Assembly (NCBI GenBank): GCA_958298945.1
Contig: OY282610.1
Location: 54,071,667-54,135,666, forward strand
Length of the DNA stretch: 64,000 nucleotides
Source of the DNA: Atherix ibis
Taxonomy: Eukaryota > Arthropoda > Insecta > Diptera > Athericidae
Direction: 5' to 3'
Position 1 is the first letter of the stretch. Each line of letters begins with the position of its first letter. Below the pieces are notes generated by a model, which saw nothing but the letters and a program-made list of their open reading frames with translations, was not told the DNA's origin and ran no database searches. The position numbers were made by a program, and so were the translations under genes. Of the stretch, positions 38,554 to 51,672 are shown in pieces.

Positions 38554-40174
38554 CTCAAAACCACCAACAAAAATTTATCCAGAAAGAATTTTCTCATTCC
38601 AATGAGAATAATATGAATTGAAGAAGCTTTGCCTGAAAGTGCACAATCATACCCCAAACAAACATCTCCAAAAAACCACCATTTTCATCGAGAAAAACAA
38701 ATTTTAAGAGAAAGTGGACTCAGTGTAATAATTGTTGCCTCCTATTTTTTGAGAAAACTGGGTGCCTGGTGTAAAAATTGGATTTTCGTGAATATTGTCA
38801 CAAATTTTCGAATTTTTGTGGTTTTTTGCATATCTTTAGGTGGTCAATTTATTTTGCTTTCAGTAAATAAAAAATTTAATTTTAGGCAATTTCTTTTTAA
38901 TAGTGCTCACAAAAATTTATTCTCAAAGGATATTCCTTTTTCGATCAGGATAATATGGATCTAGAAGGCTATGTTAAAGTGTATGTAATGAAACCATGAA
39001 ACAAATTGCCATTTTTATCCAAAAAAGCAAACTTTATTTTTAAAAAAATACAGCGAACTTTAGGTATTTTTTTTTAAAACGCCTGGAAAAAATTTGCCTG
39101 TAAGGACTTTTTTAGTCCGATCAGGATAATAAGAATAATTATTAGTTTCACATATGTATGCGCATTAACATCATTAAACAAATTTTCGAAAAAATTTCCT
39201 TTTTCATAGAAAAATAGAAATTTAAAAAAAAATTTAATGATCTTTTGGCAAATTTTTCTCAAAACTCCCACCGAAATTTATCGTGACATGTCATTTTCCT
39301 TCCAATCATTATATTAAGAGTCATAGAAGGTTTGCCTGAAAGTGTGCAATGACACCACAAAATAAATTCTAAAAAACCTTAATTTTTATACAAAAAAAAA
39401 CGAATTTTAATAAAGAAAACAATTAATTTTATGAATTTTTTCTCAAAATCACCAACAAAAATTTATCCAGAAAGGATATTCTCATTCCAATCGAGAAAAT
39501 ATGTATTGGAGAAGCTTTGCCTGAAAGTACGCAATGACACCATAAAAACAATTCTAAAAACCTTAATTTGTATACAAAAAAAAACGAATTTTAAGAAAGA
39601 AAACTATAAATTTTATGAATTTTTTCTCAAAATCACCAACAAAAATTTATCCAGAAAGGATATTCTCATTCCAATCGAGATAATATGCATTGAAAAAGCT
39701 TTGCCTAAAAACACGCAATGACACCATAAAAACCGTTCTAAAAACCTTAATTTTTATACAAAAAAAACTAATTTTAATAAAGAAAACAATTAATTTTAAA
39801 AATTTTTTCTCAAAATCACCAACAAAAATTTATCCAGAAAGGATATTCTCATTCCAATCGAGAAAATATGCATTGGAGAAGCTTTGCCTAAAAGTACGCA
39901 ATGACACCATAAAAACCGTTCTAAAAACCTTAATTTTTATACAAAAAAAACGAATTTTAAGAAAGAAAACCATAAATTTTATGAATTTTTTCTCAAAATC
40001 ACCAACAAAAATTTATCCAGAAATGATATTCTCATTGCAATCGAGAAAATATGCATTGGAGAAGCTTTGCCTGAAAGTACGCAATGACACCATAAAAACA
40101 ATTCTAAAAACCTTAATTTTTATACAAAAAAAATGAATTTTAAGAAAGAAAACCATAAATTTTATGAATTTTTT
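38554..40174 (+). repeat. HOR unit 24, n=4 (T-C-C-J), 1621 bp
   Basis: Long type. c1 has atgaattgaagaag and catcgag; c4 has aatttgcctg, also seen in unit 18. A monomers start at about 39442, 39626, 39808 and 39991. The second has gagataatatgcattg with aaaaacacgc, the third follows ttttaaaaatttttt, and J has cattgcaatcg. Confidence 0.92.
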
Positions 40175-41427
40175 CTCAAAACCACCAACAAAAATTTATC
40201 CAGAAAGAATTTTCTCATTCCAATGAGAATAATATGAATTGGAGAAGTTTTGCATGAAAGTGCACAATCATACCCCAAACAAACATCTCCAAAAAACCAC
40301 CATTTTCATAGAGAAAAACAAATTTTAAGAGAAAGTGGACTCAGTGTAATAATTGTTGCCTCCTATTTTTTGAGAAAACTGGGTGCCTGGTGTAAAAATT
40401 GGATTTTCGTGAATATTGTCACAAATTTTCGAATTTTTGTGGTTTTTTGCATATCTTTAGGTGGTCAATTTATTTTGCTTTCAGTAAATAAAAAATTTAA
40501 TTTTAGGCAATTTCTTTTTAATAGTGCTCACAAAAATTTATTCTCAAAGGATATTCCTTTTTCGATCAGGATAATATGGATCTAGAAGGCTATGTTAAAG
40601 TGTATGTAATGAAACCATGAAACAAATTGCCATTTTTATCCAAAAAAGCAAACTTTATTTTTAAAAAAATACAGCGAACTTTAGGTATTTTTTTTTAAAA
40701 CGCCTGGAAAAAATTTTCCTGTAAGGACTTTTTTAGTCCGATCAGGATAATAAGAATAATTATTAGTTTCACATATGTATGCGCATTAACATCATTAAAC
40801 AAATTTTCGAAAAAATTTCCTTTTTCATAGAAAAATAGAAATTTAAAAAAAAATTTAATGATCTTTTGGCAAATTTTTCTCAAAACTCCCACCGAAATTT
40901 ATCGTGACATGTCATTTTCCTTCCAATCATTATATTAGGAGTCATAGAAGGTTTGCCTAAAAGTGTGCAATGACACCACAAAATAAATTCTAAAAAACCT
41001 TAATTTTTATACAAAAAAAACGAATTTTAATAAAGAAAACAATTAATTTTATGAATTTTTTCTCAAAATCACCAACAAAAATTTATCCAGAAAGGATATT
41101 CTCATTCCAATCGAGAAAATATGCATTGGAGAAGCTTTGCCTAAAAGTACGCAATGACACCATAAAAACCGTTCTAAAAACCTTAATTTTTATACAAAAA
41201 AAACGAATTTTAAGAAAGAAAACCATAAATTTTATGAATTTTTTCTCAAAATCACCAACAAAAATTTATCCAGAAATGATATTCTCATTCCAATCGAGGA
41301 AATATGCATTGGAGAAGCTTTGCCTGAAAGTACGCAATGACACCATAAAAACAATTCTAAAAACCTTAATTTTTATACAAAAAAAATGAATTTTAAGAAA
41401 GAAAACCATAAATTTTATGAATTTTTT
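40175..41427 (+). repeat. HOR unit 25, n=2 (C-J), 1253 bp
   Basis: Short type. c1 has gagaagttttgcatgaaag, which removes AAGCTT there. c5 has attaggagtc and gcctaaaagtg. A monomers at 41062 and 41245; J has cgaggaaatatg as in units 22 and 23. Confidence 0.92.
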
Positions 41428-43049
41428 CTCAAAACCACCAACAAAAATTTATCCAGAAAGAATTTTCTCATTCCAATGAGAATAATATGAATTGAAGAAG
41501 CTTTGCCTGAAAGTGCACAATCATACCCCAAACAAACATCTCCAAAAAACCACCATTTTCATCGAGAAAAACAAATTTTAAGAGAAAGTGGACTCAGTGT
41601 AATAATTGTTGCCTCCTATTTTTTGAGAAAACTGGGTGCCTGGTGTAAAAATTGGATTTTCGTGAATATTGTCACAAATTTTCGAATTTTTGTGGTTTTT
41701 TGCATATCTTTAGGTGGTCAATTTATTTTGCTTTCAGTAAATAAAAAATTTAATTTTAGGCAATTTCTTTTTAATAGTGCTCACAAAAATTTATTCTCAA
41801 AGGATATTCCTTTTTCGATCAGGATAATATGGATCTAGAAGGCTATGTTAAAGTGTATGTAATGAAACCATGAAACAAATTGCCATTTTTATCCAAAAAA
41901 GCAAACTTTATTTTTAAAAAAATACAGCGAACTTTAGGTATTTTTTTTTAAAACGCCTGGAAAAAATTTGCCTGTAAGGACTTTTTTAGTCCGATCAGGA
42001 TAATAAGAATAATTATTAGTTTCACATATGTATGCGCATTAACATCATTAAACAAATTTTCGAAAAAATTTCCTTTTTCATAGAAAAATAGAAATTTAAA
42101 AAAAAATTTAATGATCTTTTGGCAAATTTTTCTCAAAACTCCCACCGAAATTTATCGTGACATGTCATTTTCCTTCCAATCATTATATTAAGAGTCATAG
42201 AAGGTTTGCCTGAAAGTGTGCAATGACACCACAAAATAAATTCTAAAAAACCTTAATTTTTATACAAAAAAAAACGAATTTTAATAAAGAAAACAATTAA
42301 TTTTATGAATTTTTTCTCAAAATCACCAACAAAAATTTATCCAGAAAGGATATTCTCATTCCAATCGAGAAAATATGTATTGGAGAAGCTTTGCCTGAAA
42401 GTACGCAATGACACCATAAAAACAATTCTAAAAACCTTAATTTGTATACAAAAAAAAAACGAATTTTAAGAAAGAAAACTATAAATTTTATGAATTTTTT
42501 CTCAAAATCACCAACAAAAATTTATCCAGAAAGGATATTCTCATTCCAATCGAGATAATATGCATTGAAAAAGCTTTGCCTAAAAACACGCAATGACACC
42601 ATAAAAACCGTTCTAAAAACCTTAATTTTTATACAAAAAAAACTAATTTTAATAAAGAAAACAATTAATTTTAAAAATTTTTTCTCAAAATCACCAACAA
42701 AAATTTATCCAGAAAGGATATTCTCATTCCAATCGAGAAAATATGCATTGGAGAAGCTTTGCCTAAAAGTACGCAATGACACCATAAAAACCGTTCTAAA
42801 AACCTTAATTTTTATACAAAAAAAACGAATTTTAAGAAAGAAAACCATAAATTTTATGAATTTTTTCTCAAAATCACCAACAAAAATTTATCCAGAAATG
42901 ATATTCTCATTGCAATCGAGAAAATATGCATTGGAGAAGCTTTGCCTGAAAGTACGCAATGACACCATAAAAACAATTCTAAAAACCTTAATTTTTATAC
43001 AAAAAAAATGAATTTTAAGAAAGAAAACCATAAATTTTATGAATTTTTT
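41428..43049 (+). repeat. HOR unit 26, n=4 (T-C-C-J), 1622 bp
   Basis: By eye almost indistinguishable from unit 24; I noticed one extra A in the run after the first A monomer. A monomers start at about 42316, 42501, 42684 and 42867. Confidence 0.92.
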
Positions 43050-44303
43050 CTCAAAACCACCAACAAAAATTTATCCAGAAAGAATTTTCTCATTCCAATG
43101 AGAATAATATGAATTGGAGAAGTTTTGCATGAAAGTGCACAATCATACCCCAAACAAACATCTCCAAAAAACCACCATTTTCATAGAGAAAAACAAATTT
43201 TAAGAGAAAGTGGACTCAGTGTAATAATTGTTGCCTCCTATTTTTTGAGAAAACTGGGTGCCTGGTGTAAAAATTGGATTTTCGTGAATATTGTCACAAA
43301 TTTTCGAATTTTTGTGGTTTTTTGCATATCTTTAGGTGGTCAATTTATTTTGCTTTCAGTAAATAAAAAATTTAATTTTAGGCAATTTCTTTTTAATAGT
43401 GCTCACAAAAATTTATTCTCAAAGGATATTCCTTTTTCGATCAGGATAATATGGATCTAGAAGGCTATGTTAAAGTGTATGTAATGAAACCATGAAACAA
43501 ATTGCCATTTTTATCCAAAAAAGCAAACTTTATTTTTAAAAAAATACAGCGAACTTTAGGTATTTTTTTTTAAAACGCCTGGAAAAAATTTTCCTGTAAG
43601 GACTTTTTTAGTCCGATCAGGATAATAAGAATAATTATTAGTTTCACATATGTATGCGCATTAACATCATTAAACAAATTTTCGAAAAAATTTCCTTTTT
43701 CATAGAAAAATAGAAATTTAAAAAAAAATTTAATGATCTTTTGGCAAATTTTTCTCAAAACTCCCACCGAAATTTATCGTGACATGTCATTTTCCTTCCA
43801 ATCATTATATTAGGAGTCATAGAAGGTTTGCCTAAAAGTGTGCAATGACACCACAAAATAAATTCTAAAAAACCTTAATTTTTATACAAAAAAAAACGAA
43901 TTTTAATAAAGAAAACAATTAATTTTATGAATTTTTTCTCAAAATCACCAACAAAAATTTATCCAGAAAGGATATTCTCATTCCAATCGAGAAAATATGC
44001 ATTGGAGAAGCTTTGCCTAAAAGTACGCAATGACACCATAAAAACCGTTCTAAAAACCTTAATTTTTATACAAAAAAAACGAATTTTAAGAAAGAAAACC
44101 ATAAATTTTATGAATTTTTTCTCAAAATCACCAACAAAAATTTATCCAGAAATGATATTCTCATTCCAATCGAGGAAATATGCATTGGAGAAGCTTTGCC
44201 TGAAAGTACGCAATGACACCATAAAAACAATTCTAAAAACCTTAATTTTTATACAAAAAAAATGAATTTTAAGAAAGAAAACCATAAATTTTATGAATTT
44301 TTT
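43050..44303 (+). repeat. HOR unit 27, n=2 (C-J), 1254 bp
   Basis: By eye almost indistinguishable from unit 25, with one extra A in the run entering the first A monomer. A monomers at 43938 and 44121. Confidence 0.92.
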
Positions 44304-45921
44304 CTCAAAACCACCAACAAAAATTTATCCAGAAAGAATTTTCTCATTCCAATGAGAATAATATGAATTGGAGAAGCTTTGCCTGAAAGTGCACAATCAT
44401 ACCCCAAACAAACATCTCCAAAAAACCACCATTTTCATAGAGAAAAACAAATTTTAAGAGAAAGTGGACTCAGTGTAATAATTGTTGCCTCCTATTTTTT
44501 GAGAAAACTGGGTGCCTGGTGTAAAAATTGGATTTTCGTGAATATTGTCACAAATTTTCGAATTTTTGTGGTTTTTTGCATATCTTTAGGTGGTCAATTT
44601 ATTTTGCTTTCAGTAAATAAAAAATTTAATTTTAGGCAATTTCTTTTTAATAGTGCTCACAAAAATTTATTCTCAAGGGATATTCCTTTTTCGATCAGGA
44701 TAATATGGATCTAGAAGGCTATGTTAAAGTGTATGTAATGAAACCATGAAACAAATTGCCATTTTTATCCAAAAAAGCAAACTTTATTTTTAAAAAAATA
44801 CAGCGAACTTTAGGTATTTTTTTTTAAAACGCCTGGAAAAAATTTGCCTGTAAGGACTTTTTTAGTCCGATCAGGATAATAAGAATAATTATTAGTTTCA
44901 CATATGTATGCGCATTAACATCATTAAACAAATTTTCGAAAAAAATTCCTTTTTCATAGAAAAATAGAAATTTAAAAAAAAATTTAATGATCTTTTGGCA
45001 AATTTTTCTCAATACTCCCACCGAAATTTATCGTGACATGTCATTTTCCTTCCAATCATTATATTAAGAGTCATAGAAGGTTTGCCTGAAAGTGTGCAAT
45101 GACACCACAAAATAAATTCTAAAAAACCTTAATTTTTATACAAAAAAAACGAATTTTAATAAAGAAAACAATTAATTTTATGAATTTTTTCTCAAAATCA
45201 CCAACAAAAATTTATCCAGAAAGGATATTCTCATTCCAATCGAGAAAATATGTATTGGAGAAGCTTTGCCTGAAAGTACGCAATGACACCATAAAAACAA
45301 TTCTAAAAACCTTAATTTGTATACAAAAAAAAACGAATTTTAAGAAAGAAAACTATAAATTTTATGAATTTTTTCTCAAAATCACCAACAAAAATTTATC
45401 CAGAAAGGATATTCTCATTCCAATCGAGATAATATGCATTGAAAAAGCTTTGCCTAAAAGTACGCAATGACACCATAAAAACCGTTCTAAAAACCTTAAT
45501 TTTTATACAAAAAACTCTAATTTTAATAAAGAAAACAATTAATTTTAAAAATTTTTTCTCAAAATCACCAACAAAAATTTATCCAGAAAGGATATTCTCA
45601 TTCCAATCGAGAAAATATGCATTGGAGAAGCTTTGCCTAAAAGTACGCAATGACACCATAAAAACCGTTCTAAAAACCTTAATTTTTATACCAAAAACGA
45701 ATTTTAAGAAAGAAAACCATAAATTTTATGAATTTTTTCTCAAAATCACCAACAAAAATTTATCCAGAAATGATATTCTCATTGCAATCGAGAAAATATG
45801 CATTGGAGAAGCTTTGCCTGAAAGTACGCAATGACACCATAAAAACAATTCTAAAAACCTTAATTTTTATACAAAAAAAATGAATTTTAAGAAAGAAAAC
45901 CATAAATTTTATGCATTTTTT
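44304..45921 (+). repeat. HOR unit 28, n=4 (T-C-C-J), 1618 bp
   Basis: Long type but more diverged than 24 and 26. c1 has the common attggagaagc; c3 has ttctcaaggg, c4 aaaaaattcc and c5 caatactccc. A monomers start near 45191, 45375, 45557 and 45738. Short A runs (acaaaaaactctaatt and taccaaaaacg) make the unit 3-4 bp shorter. Confidence 0.92.
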
Positions 45922-46992
45922 CTCAAAACCACCAACAAAAATTTATCCAGAAAGAATTTTCTCATTCCAATGAGAATAATATGAATTGGAGAAGTTTTGC
46001 ATGAAAGTGCACAATCATACCCCAAACAAACATCTCCAAAAAACCACCATTTTCATAGAGAAAAACAAATTTTAAGAGAAAGTGGACTCAGTGTAATAAT
46101 TGTTGCCTCCTATTTTTTGAGAAAACTGGGTGCCTGGTGTAAAAATTGGATTTTCGTGAATATTGTCACAAATTTTCGAATTTTTGTGGTTTTTTGCATA
46201 TCTTTAGGTGGTCAATTTATTTTGCTTTCAGTAAATAAAAAATTTAATTTTAGGCAATTTCTTTTTAATAGTGCTCACAAAAATTTATTCTGAAAGGATA
46301 TTCCTTTTTCGATGAGGATAATATGGATCTAGAAGGCTATGTTAAAGCGTATGTAATGAAACCATGAAACAAATTGCCATTTTTATCCAAAAAAGCAAAC
46401 TTTATTTTTAAAAAAATACAGCGAACTTTAGGTATTTTTTTTTAAAACGCCTGGAAAAAATTTTCCTGTAAGGACTTTTTTAGTCCGATCAGGATAATAA
46501 GAATAATTATTAGTTTCACATATGTATGCGCATTAACATCATTAAACAAATTTTCGAAAAAATTTCCTTTTTCATAGAAAAATAGAAATTTAAAAAAAAA
46601 TTTAATGATCTTTTGGCAAATTTTTCTCAAAACTCCCACCGAAATTTATCGTGACATGTCATTTTCCTTCCAATCATTATATTAAGAGTCATAGAAGGTT
46701 TGCCTGAAAGTGTGCAATGACACCACAAAATAAATTCTAAAAAACCTTAATTTTTATACAAAAAAAACGAATTTTAATAAAGAAAACAATTAATTTTATG
46801 AATTTTTTCTCAAAATCACCAACAAAAATTTATCCAGAAAGGATATTCTCATTCCAATCGAGAAAATATGTATTGGAGAAGCTTTGCCTGAAAGTACGCA
46901 ATGACACCATAAAAACAATTCTAAAAACCTTAATTTGTATACAAAAAAAAACGAATTTTAGGAAAGAAAACCATAAATTTTATGAATTTTTT
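45922..46992 (+). repeat. HOR unit 29, n=1 (T only), 1071 bp
   Basis: c1 follows tatgcattttttc and has gaagttttgcatg like units 25 and 27. c3 has cgatgaggataat and aaagcgtatg, both shared with unit 30. The single A at 46809 runs into the J/c1 hybrid of the next unit. Confidence 0.92.
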
Positions 46993-48430
46993 CTCAAAAT
47001 CACCAACAAAAATTTATCCAGAAATGATATTCTCATTGCAATCGAGAAAATATGCATTGGAGAAGTTTTGCATGAAAGTGCACAATCATACCCCAAACAA
47101 ACATCTCCAAAAAACCACCATTTTCATAGAGAAAAACAAATTTTAAGAGAAAGTGGACTCAGTGTAATAATTGTTGCCTCCTATTTTTTGAGAAAACTGG
47201 GTGCCTGGTGTAAAAATTGGATTTTCGTGAATATTGTCACAAATTTTCGAATTTTTGTGGTTTTTTGCATATCTTTAGGTGGTCAATTTATTTTGCTTTC
47301 AGTAAATAAAAAATTTAATTTTAGGCAATTTCTTTTTAATAGTGCTCACAAAAATTTATTCTGAAAGGATATTCCTTTTTCGATGAGGATAATATGGATC
47401 TAGAAGGCTATGTTAAAGCGTATGTAATGAAACCATGAAACAAATTGCCATTTTTATCCAAAAAAGCAAACTTTATTTTTAAAAAAATACAGCGAACTTT
47501 AGGTATTTTTTTTTAAAACGCCTGGAAAAAATTTTCCTGTAAGGACTTTTTTAGTCCGATCAGGATAATAAGAATAATTATTAGTTTCACATATGTATGC
47601 GCATTAACATCATTAAACAAATTTTCGAAAAAATTTCCTTTTTCATAGAAAAATAGAAATTTAAAAAAAAATTTAATGATCTTTTGGCAAATTTTTCTCA
47701 AAACTCCCACCGAAATTTATCGTGACATGTCATTTTCCTTCCAATCATTATATTAAGAGTCATAGAAGGTTTGCCTGAAAGTGTGCAATGACACCACAAA
47801 ATAAATTCTAAAAAACCTTAATTTTTATACAAAAAAAACGAATTTTAATAAAGAAAACAATTAATTTTATGAATTTTTTCTCAAAATCACCAACAAAAAT
47901 TTATCCAGAAAGGATATTCTCATTCCAATCGAGAAAATATGTATTGGAGAAGCTTTGCCTGAAAGTACGCAATGACACCATAAAAACAATTCTAAAAACC
48001 TTAATTTGTATACAAAAAAAAACGAATTTTAGGAAAGAAAACTATAAATTTTATGAATTTTTTCTCAAAATCACCAACAAAAATTTATCCAGAAAGGATA
48101 TTCTCATTCCAATCGAGAAAATATGCATTGGAGAAGCTTTGCCTAAAAGTACGCAATGACACCATAAAAACCGTTCTAAAAACCTTAATTTTTATACAAA
48201 AAAAAACGAATTTTAATAAAGAAAACAATTAATTTTATGAATTTTTTCTCAAAATCACCAACAAAAATTTATCCAGAAAGGATATTCTCATTCCAATCGA
48301 GAAAATATGCATTGGAGAAGCTTTGCCTGAAAGTACGCAATGACAACATAAAAACAATTCTAAAAACCTTAATTTTTATACAAAAAATATGAATTTTAAG
48401 AAAGAAAACCATAAATTTTATGATTTTTTT
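46993..48430 (+). repeat. HOR unit 30, n=3 (T-C-J), hybrid c1, 1438 bp
   Basis: c1 starts as a J monomer (aaatgatattctc, cattgcaatcg, gcattgg) and switches to c1 at about gaagttttgcatg, so the in-frame tga of normal c1 is lost. c3 variants match unit 29. A monomers at 47880, 48064 and 48248; the last has gacaacat. Confidence 0.92.
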
Positions 48431-50052
48431 CTCAAAACCACCAACAATAATTTATCCAGAAAGAATTTTCTCATTCCAATGAGAATAATATGAATTGGAG
48501 AAGCTTTGCCTGAAAGTGCACAATCATACCCCAAACAAACATCTCCAAAAAACCACCATTTTCATAGAGAAAAACAAATTTTAAGAGAAAGTGGACTCAG
48601 TGTAATAATTGTTGCCTCCTATTTTTTGAGAAAACTGGGTGCCTGGTGTAAAAATTGGATTTTCGTGAATATTGTCACAAATTTTCGAATTTTTGTGGTT
48701 TTTTGCATATCTTTAGGTGGTCAATTTATTTTGCTTTCAGTAAATAAAAAATTTAATTTTCGGCAATTTTTTTTTAATAGTGCTCACAAAAATTTATTCT
48801 GAAAGGATATTCCTTTTTCGATCAGGATAATATGGATCTAGAAGGCTATGTTAAAGTGTATGTAATGAAACCATGAAACAAATTGCCATTTTTATCCAAA
48901 AAAGCAAACTTTATTTTTAAAAAAATACAGCGAACTTTAGGTATTTTTTTTAAAAACGCCTGGAAAAAATTTTCCTGTAAGGACTTTTTTAGTCCGATCA
49001 GGATAATAAGAATAATTATTAGTTTCACATATGTATGCGCATTAACATCATTAAACAAATTTTCGAAAAAATTTCCTTTTTCATAGAAAAATAGAAATTT
49101 AAAAAAAAATTTAATGATCTTTTGGCAAATTTTTCTCAAAACTCACACCGAAATTTATCGTGACATGTCATTTTCCTTCCAATCATTATATTAAGAGTCA
49201 TAGAAGGTTTGCCTGAAAGTGTGCAATGACACCACAAAATAAATTCTAAAAAACCTTAATTTTTATACAAAAAAAACGAATTTTAATAAAGAAAACAATT
49301 AATTTTATGAATTTTTTCTCAAAATCACCAACAAAAATTTATCCAGAAAGGATATTCTCATTCCAATCAAGAAAATATGTATTGGAGAAGCTTTGCCTGA
49401 AAGTACGCAATGACACCATAAAAACAAATCTAAAAACCTTAATTTGTATACAAAAAAAAAACGAATTTTAGGAAAGAAAACTATAAATTTTATGAATTTT
49501 TTCTCAAAATCACCAACAAAAATTTATCCAGAAAAGATATTCTCATTCCAATCGAGAAAATATGTATTGGAGAAGCTTTGCCTGAAAGTACGCAATGACA
49601 CCATAAAAACAATTCTAAAAACCTTAATTTGTATACAAAAAAAAACAAATTTTAGGAAAGAAAACTATAAATTTTATGAATTTTTTCTCAAAATCACCAA
49701 CAAAAATTTATCCAGAAAGGATATTCTCATTCCAATCGAGAAAATATGTATTGGAGAAGCTTTGCCTGAAAGTATGCAATGACACCATAAAAACCGTTCT
49801 AAAAACCTTAATTTTTATACAAAAAAAACGAATTTTAAGAAAGAAAACCATAAATTTTATGAATTTTTTCTCAAAATCACCAACAAAAATTTATCCAGAA
49901 ATGATATTCTCATTCCAATCGAGAAAATATGCATTGGAGAAGCTTAGCCTGAAAGTACGCAATGACACCATAAAAACAATTCTAAAAACCTTAATTTTTA
50001 TACAAAAAAAATGAATTTTAAGAAAGAAAACCATAAATTTTATGAATTTTTT
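48431..50052 (+). repeat. HOR unit 31, n=4 (T-T-T-J), 1622 bp
   Basis: c1 follows atgattttttt and has accaacaataat. c2/c3 has ttttcggcaa and the t8 form without the C of unit 30, so the marker run of units 22-30 stops here. c4 starts ttttaaaaacgcc; c5 has actcacaccg. A monomers at 49318, 49504, 49688 (gtatgc, ccgttct) and 49871 (gcttagcctg). Confidence 0.92.
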
Positions 50053-51672
50053 CTCAAAACCACCAACAAAAATTTATCCAGAAAGAATTTTCTCATTCCA
50101 ATGAGAATAATATGAATTGGAGAAGCTTTGCCTGAAAGTGCACAATCATACCCCAAACAAACATCTCCAAAAAACCACCATTTTCATAGAGAAAAACAAA
50201 TTTTAAGAGAAAGTGGACTCAGTGTAATAATTGTTGCCTCCTATTTTTTGAGAAAACTGGGTGCCTGGTGTAAAAATTGGATTTTCGTGAATATTGTCAC
50301 AAATTTTCGAATTTTTGTGGTTTTTTGCATATCTTTAGGTGGTCAATTTATTTTGCTTTCAGTAAATAAAAAATTTAATTTTAGGCAATTTCTTTTTAAT
50401 AGTGCTCACAAAAATTTATTCTGAAAGGATATTCCTTTTTCGATCAGGATAATATGGATCTAGAAGGCTATGTTAAAGTGTATGTAATGAAACCATGAAA
50501 CAAATTGCCATTTTTATCCAAAAAAGCAAACTTTATTTTTAAAAAAATACAGCGAACTTTAGGTATTTTTTTTTAAAACGCCTGGAAAAAATTTTCCTGT
50601 AAGGACTTTTTTAGTCCGATCAGGATAATAAGAATAATTATTAGTTTCACATATGTATGCGCATTAACATCATTAAACAAATTTTCGAAAAAATTTCCTT
50701 TTTCATAGAAAAATAGAAATTAAAAAAAAATTTAATGATCTTTTGGCAAATTTTTCTCAAAACTCCCACCGAAATTTATCGTGACATGTCATTTTCCTTC
50801 CAATCATTATATTAAGAGTCATAGAAGGTTTGCCTGAAAGTGTGCAATGACACCACAAAATAAATTCTAAAAAACCTTAATTTTTATACAAAAAAAACGA
50901 ATTTTAATAAAGAAAACAATTAATTTTATGAATTTTTTCTCAAAATCACCAAAAAAAATTTATCCAGAAAAGATATTCTCATTCCAATCGAGAAAATATG
51001 TATTGGAAAAGCTGTGCCTGAAAATACGCAATGACAACATAAAAACAATTCTAAAAACCTTAATTTGTATACAAAAAAAAACGAATTTTAAGAAAGAAAA
51101 CTATAAATTTTATGAATTTTTTCTCAAAATCACCAACAAAAATTTATCCAGAAAGTATATTCTCATTCCAATCGAAAAAATATGCATTGGAGAAGCTTTG
51201 CATAAAAGTACGCAATGACACCATAAAAACCGTTCTAAAAACCTTAATTTTTATACAAAAAAAAACGAATTTTAATAAAGAAAACAATTAATTTTATGAA
51301 TTTTTTCTCAAAATCACCAACAAAAATTTATCCAGAAAGGGTATTCTCATTCCAATCGAGAAAATATGCATTGGAGAAGCTTTGCCTAAAAGTACGCAAT
51401 GACACCATAAAAACCGTTCTAAAAACCTTAATTTTTATACAAAAAAAACGAATTTTAAGAAAGAAAACCATAAATTTTATGAATTTTTTCTCAAAATCAC
51501 CAACAAAAATTTATCCAGAAATGATATTCTCATTCCAATCGAGAAAATATGCATTGGAGAAGCTTTGCCTGAAAGTACGAAATGACACCATAAAAACAAT
51601 TCTAAAAACCTTAATTTTTATACAAAAAAAATGAATTTTAAGAAAGAAAACCATAAATTTTATGAATTTTTT
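50053..51672 (+). repeat. HOR unit 32, n=4 (T-C-C-J), 1620 bp
   Basis: Regains the ggcaatttcttttt marker. c4 has gaaattaaaaaaa, a change repeated in units 34-36, 38 and 40. The first A (50939) is the most altered seen by eye: accaaaaaaaat, gaaaagatatt, ggaaaagctgtgcc and gaaaatacgc. Others at 51123 (gaaagtatatt, tgcataaaag), 51307 and 51490 (gtacgaaatg). Confidence 0.92.

Larger units (their letters stand above)
37301..45921 (+). repeat. Second-level repeat: alternating short and long units, period about 2875 bp
   Basis: Units 23 to 28 alternate n=2 (C-J, about 1253 bp) and n=4 (T-C-C-J, about 1621 bp). Long units 24, 26 and 28 share aatttgcctg in c4, gcattgaaaaagc, ttttaaaaatttttt and cattgcaatcg. 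Short units 25 and 27 share gaagttttgcatg, attaggagtc and gcctaaaagtg. Two-unit steps are 2874 and 2876 bp. This is a HOR of HORs from duplication of a two-unit block. Confidence 0.88.

Noticed and set aside
46798..47364. A 188-codon frame joining A-monomer and core frames
   Set aside because: Explained by the J/c1 fusion in unit 30, which removes the usual tga. It occurs only there.
48846..49139. Extended minus-strand frame of 97 codons and a plus-strand frame at 48883-49086 in unit 31
   Set aside because: Both come from a one-base difference in the T run at the c3/c4 junction of this copy.
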